From: an uncultured Acetatifactor sp.
GTDB lineage: Bacteria > Bacillota > Clostridia > Lachnospirales > Lachnospiraceae
NCBI GenBank assembly: GCA_947625255.1
Contig: CANQNT010000007.1
Location: 80,558 to 144,557 of the forward strand
Length of the DNA stretch: 64,000 nt
Direction of reading: 5' to 3'
The first letter of the stretch is position 1. Every line of letters begins with the position of its first letter. Both the position numbers and the translations under genes were made by a program. The notes under the pieces were generated by a model. It saw nothing but the letters and a program-made list of their open reading frames with translations. It searched no databases and was not told the origin of the DNA. This document shows positions 26,901 to 34,539 of the stretch, piece by piece.

Positions 26901-27195
26901 ATTCCAGAATGATTTTCCGGTTCTCACAGCCCGCGGGCAGCCGGAACCACTTCCGATAGCAGGAAAAAGTCCTCTTTTGCCCGCTTCCGGCATCCTGAAT
27001 CCGATTTAAGAACAAGTCTTCGTCATTATAAGTATGGGGAAGTCCTACCTCTTTCCAGCCTTCCTCCTGATAATCCCGTTCATAAAAAGCTCTCCCACGG
27101 GAATCCCGCGTAGCCTCCAGGGCCTCCTGCAAAGGAAAGGCATCCGCCAACTTAAAATGCCATTGATAATTAAAAGAATATAGATTGCGCTCCAT
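23938..27195 (-). CDS. Large glycoside hydrolase family 2-type protein with C-terminal copper-amine-oxidase-N-like domain
   Basis: About 1085 aa from the ATG at 27195 (GGAGG six bases upstream; the track start is 33 codons further). The order is GH2 sugar-binding domain (FEGVRQTCYLYVNG), immunoglobulin-like domain, and TIM barrel (RNHPSIWFWEAGNNSIN, PITETEY). Beta-sandwich domains follow (QGFQADGVDIAYLDVEVTD), and the last about 60 residues (GHTVQAEVGRTHLLVDGEE...VFRITW) resemble the copper-amine-oxidase N1 fold. GH2 enzymes normally have GNE as acid/base; here it reads GNN. It either uses another residue or is inactive or of unusual specificity. No signal peptide, so cytoplasmic. Neighbours point to pectin/rhamnogalacturonan fragments as substrate. 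Confidence 0.8.
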   Translation of the reverse strand: MERNLYSFNYQWHFKLADAFPLQEALEATRDSRGRAFYERDYQEEGWKEVGLPHTYNDEDLFLNRIQDAGSGQKRTFSCYRKWFRLPAGCENRKIILEFEGVRQTCYLYVNGNLAGYYEAGVAPFGMEITPYILYGEENLVAIATDSTSTRNLDFYGAETPNHPDAAPGSFYCSLTDMDKVPPAHRGVGYFWNCNDFNPCVGGLSRNVKLHIKPAVYLTLPLYSNLKTHGTYVYATDFDFEKAESLIHVEAEVRNESGARKHLATRVRILKADGTVAAVFASESVSVPCADPETVRPLKTIIPQDAYRKVGECFEPLSEEEASPTSWEPLETQVISAVGKVSGMHFWSLEHPYLYRAEVSLLEDGEVIDQEEIVTGFRKVEYSGEKGLVLNGRRVWLTGYAQRAANEWAAIGTAVDWLKDMDAALIRESNANHIRFMHVAGSPADIRSFDRYGVVCTQPAGDKERENFGRQWNQRLELMRDVILAFRNHPSIWFWEAGNNSINQKHMRQMRILKEHLDPDGGRFMGCRTINTEEVVAEAEYVGTMLNRHAAGFIASRGPITETEYLREESPRRVWDDFSPPDYDYDNLWLGKMGRKQPGGDCYDLTAEDFALCAARGYAEFFHDRIGGASGKNYYSAAAALCWTDSAQHGRQAYSENARMSGRVDPVRIRKQSFYVFQTMQSPVPKVMILGHWNYPADDGNHYRYAKKEFRDGAFRKTGEYGFRNPHDKTVYVIGSYAIAKVELRINGEPVGVCDQPRDTFVFAFPHIDITRSGKIEAYAYGYDGTLLAKDALETVGEPAALRLTLHTGDQGFQADGVDIAYLDVEVTDTQGRVCPLADQKITFQTQGEATFLGGYNSGRFQGFGRDDSVIHKSYVYAECGLNRVFLRSTRRAGEIRVTASMEAGAVITASLSFSSIPRSDEALEKEAPQICLPRGGAWELITEYPFESIPQADAAKYVPADKLYCKVLVNGQEPNTDGVLSVVDHGSVYSPILPILRSMHGGRPQAFDFSFDGKILSIVSGGHTVQAEVGRTHLLVDGEENLLNGQPFLNPDGVLIVEINAVISYIQGVKAAYDDKINVFRITW

Positions 27196-27306
27196 CCGCT
27201 TCCTCCAATTTCCTCTTTTCCTGCCAGTCTTGTTTTTCCGGCTGCCGGTTCTGACTTTTTTGTGCCTGCCTGTTTTAATCCCTTTTTCGAACACCCAGGC
27301 GCTTGC

Positions 27307-29379
27307 CTATCGCAGCCACCCTTTCAGTTCGTCCAGCCGGTCATCCGCGTCATATTGTCTGACCAAATCAGTCAATACTTTTGCGAATACCTCGGCTCCC
27401 CTGTGCTGGAGATGGGCGTTGTCCTGACTGCCCTCAGGACGGCCCGGATATTCTCCCGCTTCCGTCCAGAGGAACAGCTTCTTACACGCCTCGCCGCCCA
27501 GGCTGGCGCAATAGTCCGTAGTGGCCTTTCCCATATCCAAAAGGACCAGATTCTCTTCCCTGGCAAATTGTATCATCGCCTCCCGATATTCTGGGAAACT
27601 GATATGAAAACAGCCGTCTGCAGAATCCTCGCAATTTCGCATGGCGATTGCCGTTACCAGAACACAGACCGCGCCTTTTTCCCGACACAAGTCCACAAAA
27701 GGTTTTAAAGAGTTTCCAAAATCTTCCGCCGCCACATAGCGCTCCGGTTTCTCCTGATAGGCATCATTGTGGGCAAACTGCGCGAACAGATAGTCGCCTT
27801 TCCGGATGCGCGCGGCGATGTCCGCCAGCCGTCCTTCCTCACGGAAGCTGCGGCTGCTGCGGCCCGCCATGGCCCGATTATCGATGATCACGTTCTCCAG
27901 TTCATAGCACATGGCCTGCTGAAAAGAACTGTCCGGAGAATGGTAGCTTTTGCAGTTCTCCGCTCCCGCAAAATTCTGATACCACACCTGTCCCCAGCCG
28001 GTCTGGGGCTCCGATCCCTTGCCATAGCTCTGCATGGTGGAATCTCCTGCCAGGAAAATACGTTTTTTCCAATTTGTTTCAACCCCTTGTCCCGGGACCG
28101 TATGCTTCTTATCCGTTTGGTAGACTGCCAACTCCACGCTTCCTCCGGGATACAAGGTGGAATTATAAAGCCGCTTGATTTGAGGAAGCTGCTTACCCGA
28201 GGGCGGGGTCTGCAAATCATAGTCCGTCCCACTGTAGATCCAGGCCGTTTCCCGGTTATAAATAATTACTTCCTCCCGGCCTCTTCCGAAAAGATCCCCA
28301 TGAAGCACGTAGCCATCGGCAGGGAACGTCACTACCGCCTCCATCTTCCCATTATACAAGGTCGGATTTACACCGCCGCCCCTGCGGTATGCCAGAATAT
28401 AATCACGTCCGTCGCCGTTCCAATTGGAAAGGGCGTCCACGATTGTCAGCCAGCCGGGCGTCTTCCGATCCTCTTTCCACACCTCTTTGCCGTTTTCATC
28501 CAGCAGGAACATCCCGTCCTTACCGTCCCACTGTCCCTTATAACCGTCGCCTCTCCGGATCCGGTCCAGGCCGGCCACCTGCAGTCCCTTTTCTCCCGGC
28601 AGGAACTTTCCCAGCGCGATGTGCTGGGATTCAATAGAGCCATCATAACGCCAAAGCTCTTCCCCGTCCGCACTGTACAGGCAAGTCACGCTGCCGCCAA
28701 CGGCGATTTCCAGCTTGCCGTCACCGTTCACGTCCCCTACCCAGAGGCAGTCCGCATGGTCATCCAGATCATGACAGGACCAGCGCACTTTTCCATCGTG
28801 ATCCAACAGATCATAGCCGGCCATCACTTCGTCATAACCGTCCCCGTCCACGTCATAAACCCAGGGGAAGTGACCGATATTGCCCTCATGGGTCCAGAGG
28901 AGCTCAAAACGATTATTCAGCGCCCACATATGACGATAACGGTCCTTCAAAATCACGTCCGATGCCCGCTTCCCGCCGCTCAAATTCGCGATCAGGATAC
29001 AGTCGTGGGCATAGGGTGCAGGAAGCTCGTGAGACTGCTTCAATGCGCCGGTGCACCCGTCCAGAACGCAAAATCGCTTCTCCATCACGCACAAAATCTC
29101 CAGCTTGCCGTCCCCGTCCCAGTCATATATCTGTGCGGGAAAGTCCGAGCCAAAGTTTCCCGGCACTTCCATGGGCGTCCCAACCTGCCACAGCAGCTCT
29201 CCCGTCAGACGATATGCCGTCACGCAGCTCACCTGATGAGGCACATAGCGATCATCGATGCCGCTGTTTCCCTGCACGATGACCAGCTCCATTCTTCCGT
29301 CTCCGTCAATATCCCCCAGCAGTCCCTTGCCACCCCCGGCAGCAGCGATCTCTACGGTACCGATCAGCTTTACATTCAT
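27307..29379 (-). CDS. Rhamnogalacturonan acetylesterase (SGNH) with N-terminal FG-GAP/VCBS-like propeller
   Basis: About 690 aa. Residues 1 to about 385 contain repeated calcium-binding DxDGDG motifs (DIDGDGRMELV, DWDGDGKLEIL, DVDGDGYDEVM, DVNGDGKLEIA, NWNGDGRDYIL), as in the propellers of rhamnogalacturonan lyases. From about 445 an SGNH esterase follows: block I FLAGDSTMQ, NRAMAGRSSRSF, block III FAHND and the final DNAHLQHRG with the catalytic Asp-His. This matches YesT/RhgT-type esterases that deacetylate rhamnogalacturonan I. No signal peptide is seen. The start is set at the ATG at 29379 because AAGGA lies 8 nt upstream; 29385 is the alternative. Confidence 0.82.
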   Translation of the reverse strand: MNVKLIGTVEIAAAGGGKGLLGDIDGDGRMELVIVQGNSGIDDRYVPHQVSCVTAYRLTGELLWQVGTPMEVPGNFGSDFPAQIYDWDGDGKLEILCVMEKRFCVLDGCTGALKQSHELPAPYAHDCILIANLSGGKRASDVILKDRYRHMWALNNRFELLWTHEGNIGHFPWVYDVDGDGYDEVMAGYDLLDHDGKVRWSCHDLDDHADCLWVGDVNGDGKLEIAVGGSVTCLYSADGEELWRYDGSIESQHIALGKFLPGEKGLQVAGLDRIRRGDGYKGQWDGKDGMFLLDENGKEVWKEDRKTPGWLTIVDALSNWNGDGRDYILAYRRGGGVNPTLYNGKMEAVVTFPADGYVLHGDLFGRGREEVIIYNRETAWIYSGTDYDLQTPPSGKQLPQIKRLYNSTLYPGGSVELAVYQTDKKHTVPGQGVETNWKKRIFLAGDSTMQSYGKGSEPQTGWGQVWYQNFAGAENCKSYHSPDSSFQQAMCYELENVIIDNRAMAGRSSRSFREEGRLADIAARIRKGDYLFAQFAHNDAYQEKPERYVAAEDFGNSLKPFVDLCREKGAVCVLVTAIAMRNCEDSADGCFHISFPEYREAMIQFAREENLVLLDMGKATTDYCASLGGEACKKLFLWTEAGEYPGRPEGSQDNAHLQHRGAEVFAKVLTDLVRQYDADDRLDELKGWLR

Positions 29380-29430
29380 CTCCATCTTCCTTAATTCATC
29401 CTCCCTTTATAAAATGCGGCATATAAACCG

Positions 29431-30096
29431 TTACAAAGCATAAACCTTCAGATTGGAATATTCTCCGATCATCGGAGCCAGCTGGCGAAAACCGATTTTT
29501 CCTCCGCCAAGCAGGGGACCATAGGTCACACCGTCATCCATAAAACGGAAAATCTCCAGATCCTCTATGGAAAAGACTACCACGTTTCCTTTCTTTACGA
29601 CGCAGATCTTGTAAGGTGCCGTCACATCCTCCACGTTGGGAATCGGATCCCCGCCCTGCACGGTCAGATAAAAGCCATAGCTCTTCCGCAGATTACAGGT
29701 ATGGAATGCCCGTTCATCCTTTTCTTTCCGCCGGAAATACGAAACATGAAACGCGTTCATGTCTCCATGATGATACAAAGGATATTCACCCGTCCTTGGC
29801 TGAAGCCTCGGGTCGAAAAGGTCCTCTCCATTCCTCCCCCTGGCGGCAAAGAATAAAATGCTCAGTCCAGGCTCCCGAAGCGGCCGAAACTCCCATTCAA
29901 TCTTCACATCCGACGGGAAATCTACCGGACACCAAAGCACATAATTGGCCTTCTGCCCCTCATTGGCGCTCATCGCGTTCTCCATGCGCATCTTTCCCTC
30001 GGGGAACGTAATCTGCGCCTTGCCCTCCAGCACAAAGTCCTTAATATCCTCCTCACAGGACAAAGGATTCTCATAAATCAACTTCTCTTCCATCAT
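29431..30096 (-). CDS. YesU-like DUF1961 protein
   Basis: 221 aa of concanavalin-like beta-sandwich character. KIEWEFRPLREPGLSILFFAARGRNGEDLFD, LYHHGDMNAFHVSYFRR and GGKIGFRQLAP match the YesU family (DUF1961), encoded in the Bacillus rhamnogalacturonan (yes) cluster. The reaction is uncertain; a sugar-binding or lyase/hydrolase-accessory role is likely. Together with the two genes downstream it forms the pectin group of this window. AAAGGCGG precedes the ATG-ATG start. The 174-bp gap upstream (30097-30270) shows no clear regulator, and no transporter gene is present, so the cluster appears partial. Confidence 0.8.
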   Translation of the reverse strand: MMEEKLIYENPLSCEEDIKDFVLEGKAQITFPEGKMRMENAMSANEGQKANYVLWCPVDFPSDVKIEWEFRPLREPGLSILFFAARGRNGEDLFDPRLQPRTGEYPLYHHGDMNAFHVSYFRRKEKDERAFHTCNLRKSYGFYLTVQGGDPIPNVEDVTAPYKICVVKKGNVVVFSIEDLEIFRFMDDGVTYGPLLGGGKIGFRQLAPMIGEYSNLKVYAL

Positions 30097-30270
30097 AAAA
30101 CCGCCTTTCTCATATTTTCCTAAAACAGACTGATCTGATTTTTTGCCCTAAAACCATTCTACCACGGTTTTCTCCACAAACGCCCCTATCCTTTTTCCTT
30201 TTTTTCGTCACGTAATCGTATATTCATATTAACCACAAGCGCAATCATCAAAAACGCCATTACGATTTTA

Positions 30271-31629
30271 TCACGTTCTGAGCGCTCCCTGGATATTGCG
30301 CTTTCTCTTCTCATTCAATCTTTCATAAATCTCTATTTCTTCCTGCGTAAAGTTTTCATATTGAATTTGTTCAAAATCACATAAAACAAACAGCATCTCC
30401 GACATGGCATTTTCCGCTTCCTGTGTCACCACATATTCTTTCACGTTCGATTTTTGCTTATCTTCCTGCTGTTTTTCCTTTGTTCCGCTTTTTGCCCTTA
30501 CCTTGTCTTTCTCCAATACCGCGATCATTTCTCTGGCAAGCAGCCTTTGGATCGATAGAGACAGCTCCTTTTTGGAAATATTTAAAATATCTTCCATCTC
30601 TTTCAATGTGCATTTTTCATGGGGTTGGCTTAAATAATACAGCAGCTTCACATCAACAGTTGTGATATCGTTTCTCAGTGCCACGATATCAAATAATTTT
30701 TCCTGCAGCTTTCTTTCCCTGTAGATATCAAAAAAGATTCCCTCCCCCTCCAGCACGCCTTCACTGACCCTCGTTCTCTCATCCCCTAACCGATAATTTC
30801 CCGGTATGCTCAAAGGAGACACACTTCCGTCACTGGCAGCATCAAACAGGAACCGATATACCTGGCCTCTTCTTTTTTCGTAATCCATGTCATCAAAAAC
30901 ATCTTTGTAAAAATCATTGTAGCATGCAAAAACCGTACGTTTCATCTGAATCGTCTTTTTCATGCTGATTCCCTGTGAAACCAAAGATCCCTTTGTCTTT
31001 ACATAATAATACACGGGAATCTTTAATGCATAAATTGTATTGGTATGCCGTACATATTCCAAATTAAACATAAAATCCTCACACCAGCTTATGGAATTAT
31101 CCATGCTTAATTGGTAATTTTCTATGATGGAACGCTTATATAATTTATTCCACAAAACTCCATAATAAAAATCCGCCGGTTTCTGCATCATTTTGACGGC
31201 ATAGTCCACACGTGTCATAATCCCTTCTTCTTCAATACTTCCCTTTTGCGAAACACGCTCTCCAATCACCCTGTAAAAATCAGCAATCACCATATCGCAT
31301 TGGTTCTCCATGGCCGCCCGCACGAAAAACCTTGTGGCGTCCGGCGTAATCCAGTCATCGCTGTCCAAAAACTGCAGATATTCCCCCCTTGCCATGGCAA
31401 TTCCCAGATTGCGGGTATGGGAAACCCCCGTATTTTCTTTGTGCAGTACCCGAATCCGCTTATCCTTTTCCGCATAAGCATCACAGATCAAACCGGAAGC
31501 ATCTGTGCTCCCATCATTTAATAAGATCAATTCAAAATCCTTGTATTCCTGGTTCAGGATACTGTTTATACACCTGTCGATCGTTTTCTCCGCATTGTAA
31601 ATTGGAACGATAATGCTTACCAATGGCAT
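30271..31629 (-). CDS. GT2 glycosyltransferase fused to a MarR-like winged-helix domain
   Basis: About 452 aa from the ATG at 31629 (AAAGGAG upstream; the track start is 26 codons earlier without a good SD). Residues 1 to about 220 are a GT2 domain: PLVSIIVPIYNAEKTIDRCINSIL, LNDGSTDASG, FLDSDDW and WCEDFMFNLEYV. The last about 150 residues read like a MarR-type winged helix: TVDVKLLYYLSQ, a helix-turn-helix-like TLKEMEDILNISKKELSLSIQRLL, a charged wing, YVVTQEAENAM, and FTQEEIEIYERLNEKRKRNI. This fits a glycosyltransferase with an attached DNA-binding or dimerisation domain. Single gene, own promoter region 31.7-31.9 kb. Confidence 0.75.
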   Translation of the reverse strand: MPLVSIIVPIYNAEKTIDRCINSILNQEYKDFELILLNDGSTDASGLICDAYAEKDKRIRVLHKENTGVSHTRNLGIAMARGEYLQFLDSDDWITPDATRFFVRAAMENQCDMVIADFYRVIGERVSQKGSIEEEGIMTRVDYAVKMMQKPADFYYGVLWNKLYKRSIIENYQLSMDNSISWCEDFMFNLEYVRHTNTIYALKIPVYYYVKTKGSLVSQGISMKKTIQMKRTVFACYNDFYKDVFDDMDYEKRRGQVYRFLFDAASDGSVSPLSIPGNYRLGDERTRVSEGVLEGEGIFFDIYRERKLQEKLFDIVALRNDITTVDVKLLYYLSQPHEKCTLKEMEDILNISKKELSLSIQRLLAREMIAVLEKDKVRAKSGTKEKQQEDKQKSNVKEYVVTQEAENAMSEMLFVLCDFEQIQYENFTQEEIEIYERLNEKRKRNIQGALRT

Positions 31630-31894
31630 CTCACGATAATCTCCTTTTCTGATATTCTGCAAGCCTTCCGATACGGACATCCTCCGATGCGGCACTGTCC
31701 ATATCATCCCCCATAATCATCCCATCCATTGATTTCGTTGCTGATCATTTTCCATCCTCGATGTTTTAAGCTTTCTATTCTGATTTTCAGCCGCTTATAA
31801 CATATTAAACTCTTTTTAACTTTTCTTCAACCCTAATTCGACAATTATTGACTGAATTTATCGTTCCGTATCTCACTTTTCCCGTCAAAAAACA

Positions 31895-31934
31895 CCCTCA
31901 AATAGGGTATCCGGTCCAAGATCCTACTTGAGGG
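31895..31934 (-). terminator. Rho-independent terminator of the MutS-like operon
   Basis: CCCTCAA-TAGG arms with two mismatches form a hairpin about 20 bp downstream of the coiled-coil gene, followed on the minus strand by TTTTTT. The rest of the 31.71-31.96 kb gap holds the upstream region of the glycosyltransferase gene. Confidence 0.75.
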
Positions 31935-31955
31935 CGGCATATCATCATAAATTTT

Positions 31956-32891
31956 TCATATTTCCTTTACTTTCCGCTCCCTTGCCTCCTGCGCGGCGGT
32001 CAGACATTTCTCCGCGTCGGCGCGCATGTTCCTGAGATGTTCCAGCACCCTGCTGATTTCCCCTTTCACTTCCTCCACACGCTTCAAAGACTCTTCAATC
32101 TTCCTGAGAACTGTCCAATCCACAAACAAGCCGTCAAAAAAGTAATCCGCGAACCGCAGGAAACCGTTGATACTGACCTTCAGCCTTGCATCTATGGTTA
32201 CGTCCGCCAGCTCCGTACGAAATCGGTCAAGCTCCACCTGGAGCGTTTCCACCAGCTCCTGGGCTTCATCCAACCGACCGTGCTTGACCAGGTCCGCAAT
32301 CAAATCCCCTCCCAGCAGATCCCAGGCGGCCCATCGGTTCGCGCTGCCAAGCCGGTCCAGGATACGTTCCGTCGTCCCCAGGGCAGTGGCGCCGGCGCTG
32401 ATCGCCTCATCAATCTCTCGAACTTCACTCGTCAGACGCGTAATTTCTTCCTCCAGACGCAGGACTTCCTCCGCTTCCGGTGTCCCGGAAGCTTTGATGG
32501 CAGCGGCTTTCTCCTCCAGAAGCTTTGCATATCGTTTTTCACAGCCACGCAGCGAGGCTTCCTCTTCCTGATATCTGCGCAAATCCTCCTTTACGGCGGC
32601 CAGCTCCCGCACCGCCGCATCATATTTGACCGCCGCGGCACAGGCTTCCTTTTTTTCCTTATCCAGCTTCTGATCCAGCTTGCCGACCACGCGATAAAAA
32701 TAATTGGCCAGACTTCGTCCTTCCAGCTGGTCTACATCCTTTTGCTCGATTTCTTTCTCCACTTCCAGACTGAGCACCTTTTGTTCCAATTCGCGCCGTT
32801 CCTCCCGCAGCCGGGACAAAAGAGTATCCAGCCGTTGTTTTCTCAGTATCTGTTCCTGCAGTCTTTGCAGTTCTCCGTTCTCCATAGCCAT
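31956..32891 (-). CDS. Coiled-coil protein of the MutS-like operon
   Basis: 311 aa, rich in Glu, Lys, Arg and Leu. Residues about 5-65, 75-190 and 265-311 show heptad patterns of long coiled coils. A short less charged centre (ANRWAAWDLLGGDLIADLVKHG, INGFLRFADYFFDGLFVDWTVL) may be a globular hairpin tip. No known catalytic motif, signal peptide or membrane segment. Its start overlaps the stop of the second MutS-like gene (TGATG), so production is coupled. The arrangement suggests a structural partner of the MutS-like pair (inference). I do not recognise a named family. Confidence 0.7.
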   Translation of the reverse strand: MAMENGELQRLQEQILRKQRLDTLLSRLREERRELEQKVLSLEVEKEIEQKDVDQLEGRSLANYFYRVVGKLDQKLDKEKKEACAAAVKYDAAVRELAAVKEDLRRYQEEEASLRGCEKRYAKLLEEKAAAIKASGTPEAEEVLRLEEEITRLTSEVREIDEAISAGATALGTTERILDRLGSANRWAAWDLLGGDLIADLVKHGRLDEAQELVETLQVELDRFRTELADVTIDARLKVSINGFLRFADYFFDGLFVDWTVLRKIEESLKRVEEVKGEISRVLEHLRNMRADAEKCLTAAQEARERKVKEI

Positions 32892-34456
32892 CAGCTTTCC
32901 CTCCTTGTCAAATACCGTTCCACCAGTTCCCGTTCGTAAATCTCCTTTTCCGGTCTCCCCCGCACAATGCCAAAGGTCTTGCGGACGCCTCCCTCCGCAT
33001 CCATAAGCTGCTCCGTCACATAATTTAACGCCCTTTCTCCCTCCGCGAGCTCCAGTTTCCCATCCTCCGCCCAGTCAGCCAGCCGGCTCAAATGGGTGAC
33101 AAACACCAGATGAGAATGGGTCCGTGAAAAGGCCCCCAGCACTTCCGACAAAATAACGCTTCCCTCCGCCTCCGAGGTGCTGGAAAGAATCTCATTGAAC
33201 AAAACCAGGCTCCCCCGCCTCAACTGCCCCGCCATGGTTCTGATCTGCACCAGCTCCTGCTCCAGTCTGCCGTGCACGGCGCGTGTATCCTCTGTTCCCG
33301 CGAACAAAGTACCAATATAAGGAACCGCTGACGCACGGTAACTGACCGCCGGTACCGGGAACCCCAGCTGCGTCAGGACCTGGGCGCAACCAAGCGCCTG
33401 CAAAAAAGTGGTCTTGCCGCCGCTGTTAAACCCAGTGATCACGGCGATTCTGCCATCCACATTGGAATAGTCATTTCCCCGGATGCCGGCCACACCTCCC
33501 GGATTCCCCTGGCTATGACATTTGGCCAGCAGACGAAGCGGCAGCAAGTTCGTTGCCTCCATGCGTCCTTCTCCTTTTTCTCCTACCTCCGGCAGACAAT
33601 AAGGCACTCCCAGTTCCCGATAGAGCGCAAGAAGCCGGATCCCTGTCTGATAAAAAAACAGGGAATTCCGAATCCGATGGAAAGGGCGCACCACGGCGCC
33701 GTTGAGTCGGGCCGCAAAATCACACAAGCGCACCAGCGTTTTCCTGTAAATTTCCTCCAGGTTATTGCGCAGGACCAAATCCCCTTCCGTGGAAATCAGG
33801 CACTCTTCATCAATGGCTTTCTTTTTCAGAAATCCTTTTTCTTTTCGCATATAGGTGTTTTCCGGGTAAAGACGCGCGATCCATACCTTGTTCATGGCGC
33901 CTCCCCAGCCATAATCCACGTCATATTCCACCGCGCCCGCGTCCAGGACCTCCCGCAAGATGCCAATGATTTCCCGCAGCCTCTCCTGCGCCTCTCCCGC
34001 TTCCAAAAAATGTGCGATCCTTGCCAGCACCTGAGAGCGGGGAGCTTTCCGCAACTCTAAATGAGCCGACTGAAGCACTTGGAGATTCCCCTCCAGGAGC
34101 GCCAGATACTCCTCCAGACGCTTATGAAGCGGCTCCTGAGAGGACTCCCAAATATTCAGATTCCGCCTGGGCACATCGTCCCGAAGCCGCCCGCAGATTT
34201 CAAGACACCCTTCCAGAAAAGCGGGATCCTCCGTCAAATCCCGCAGCACACTTTGCCGAAATAAGATGACCTCCCTGTCCTCTGGCAGATTGCGCACCTC
34301 TTCGCAAAGCTGTTCATACTCTTCCCTGCGCAGACGCAAATCTGTGCAGAGCTCGTCAAACAACAGATCATGAATCAGGCTGTCGCTGACACGAACCCCT
34401 TCCCTCTGCGCCTGCCGTGTTTTTTCATCCGGATATAACAAATCAAACTCTATCAT
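32891..34456 (-). CDS. MutS-like ATPase B
   Basis: About 521 aa from MIEFDLLYPDEK (ATG 34456, GAGGG upstream; the track start lies 42 codons earlier in non-conserved sequence). Helical lever-like region first, then the MutS C-terminal ATPase: Walker A TGFNSGGKTTFLQALG (about residue 325), Walker B SLVLFNEILSSTSEAEG and FVTHLSRL. The mismatch-recognition domain (Phe-x-Glu) and the Smr nuclease tail of MutS2 are missing. It is shorter than MutS (about 850) and MutS2 (about 790). It follows the paralogous gene 83 bp upstream, suggesting a heterodimer. Function unknown. Confidence 0.75.
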   Translation of the reverse strand: MIEFDLLYPDEKTRQAQREGVRVSDSLIHDLLFDELCTDLRLRREEYEQLCEEVRNLPEDREVILFRQSVLRDLTEDPAFLEGCLEICGRLRDDVPRRNLNIWESSQEPLHKRLEEYLALLEGNLQVLQSAHLELRKAPRSQVLARIAHFLEAGEAQERLREIIGILREVLDAGAVEYDVDYGWGGAMNKVWIARLYPENTYMRKEKGFLKKKAIDEECLISTEGDLVLRNNLEEIYRKTLVRLCDFAARLNGAVVRPFHRIRNSLFFYQTGIRLLALYRELGVPYCLPEVGEKGEGRMEATNLLPLRLLAKCHSQGNPGGVAGIRGNDYSNVDGRIAVITGFNSGGKTTFLQALGCAQVLTQLGFPVPAVSYRASAVPYIGTLFAGTEDTRAVHGRLEQELVQIRTMAGQLRRGSLVLFNEILSSTSEAEGSVILSEVLGAFSRTHSHLVFVTHLSRLADWAEDGKLELAEGERALNYVTEQLMDAEGGVRKTFGIVRGRPEKEIYERELVERYLTRRES

Positions 34457-34539
34457 CCTGCACACCCTCGACAAACCGCCTCTGCAGCCATACGCCGCCA
34501 TACCTCCGCCGCCGGTTCCGACATTTCGGCCGCGCCTCG

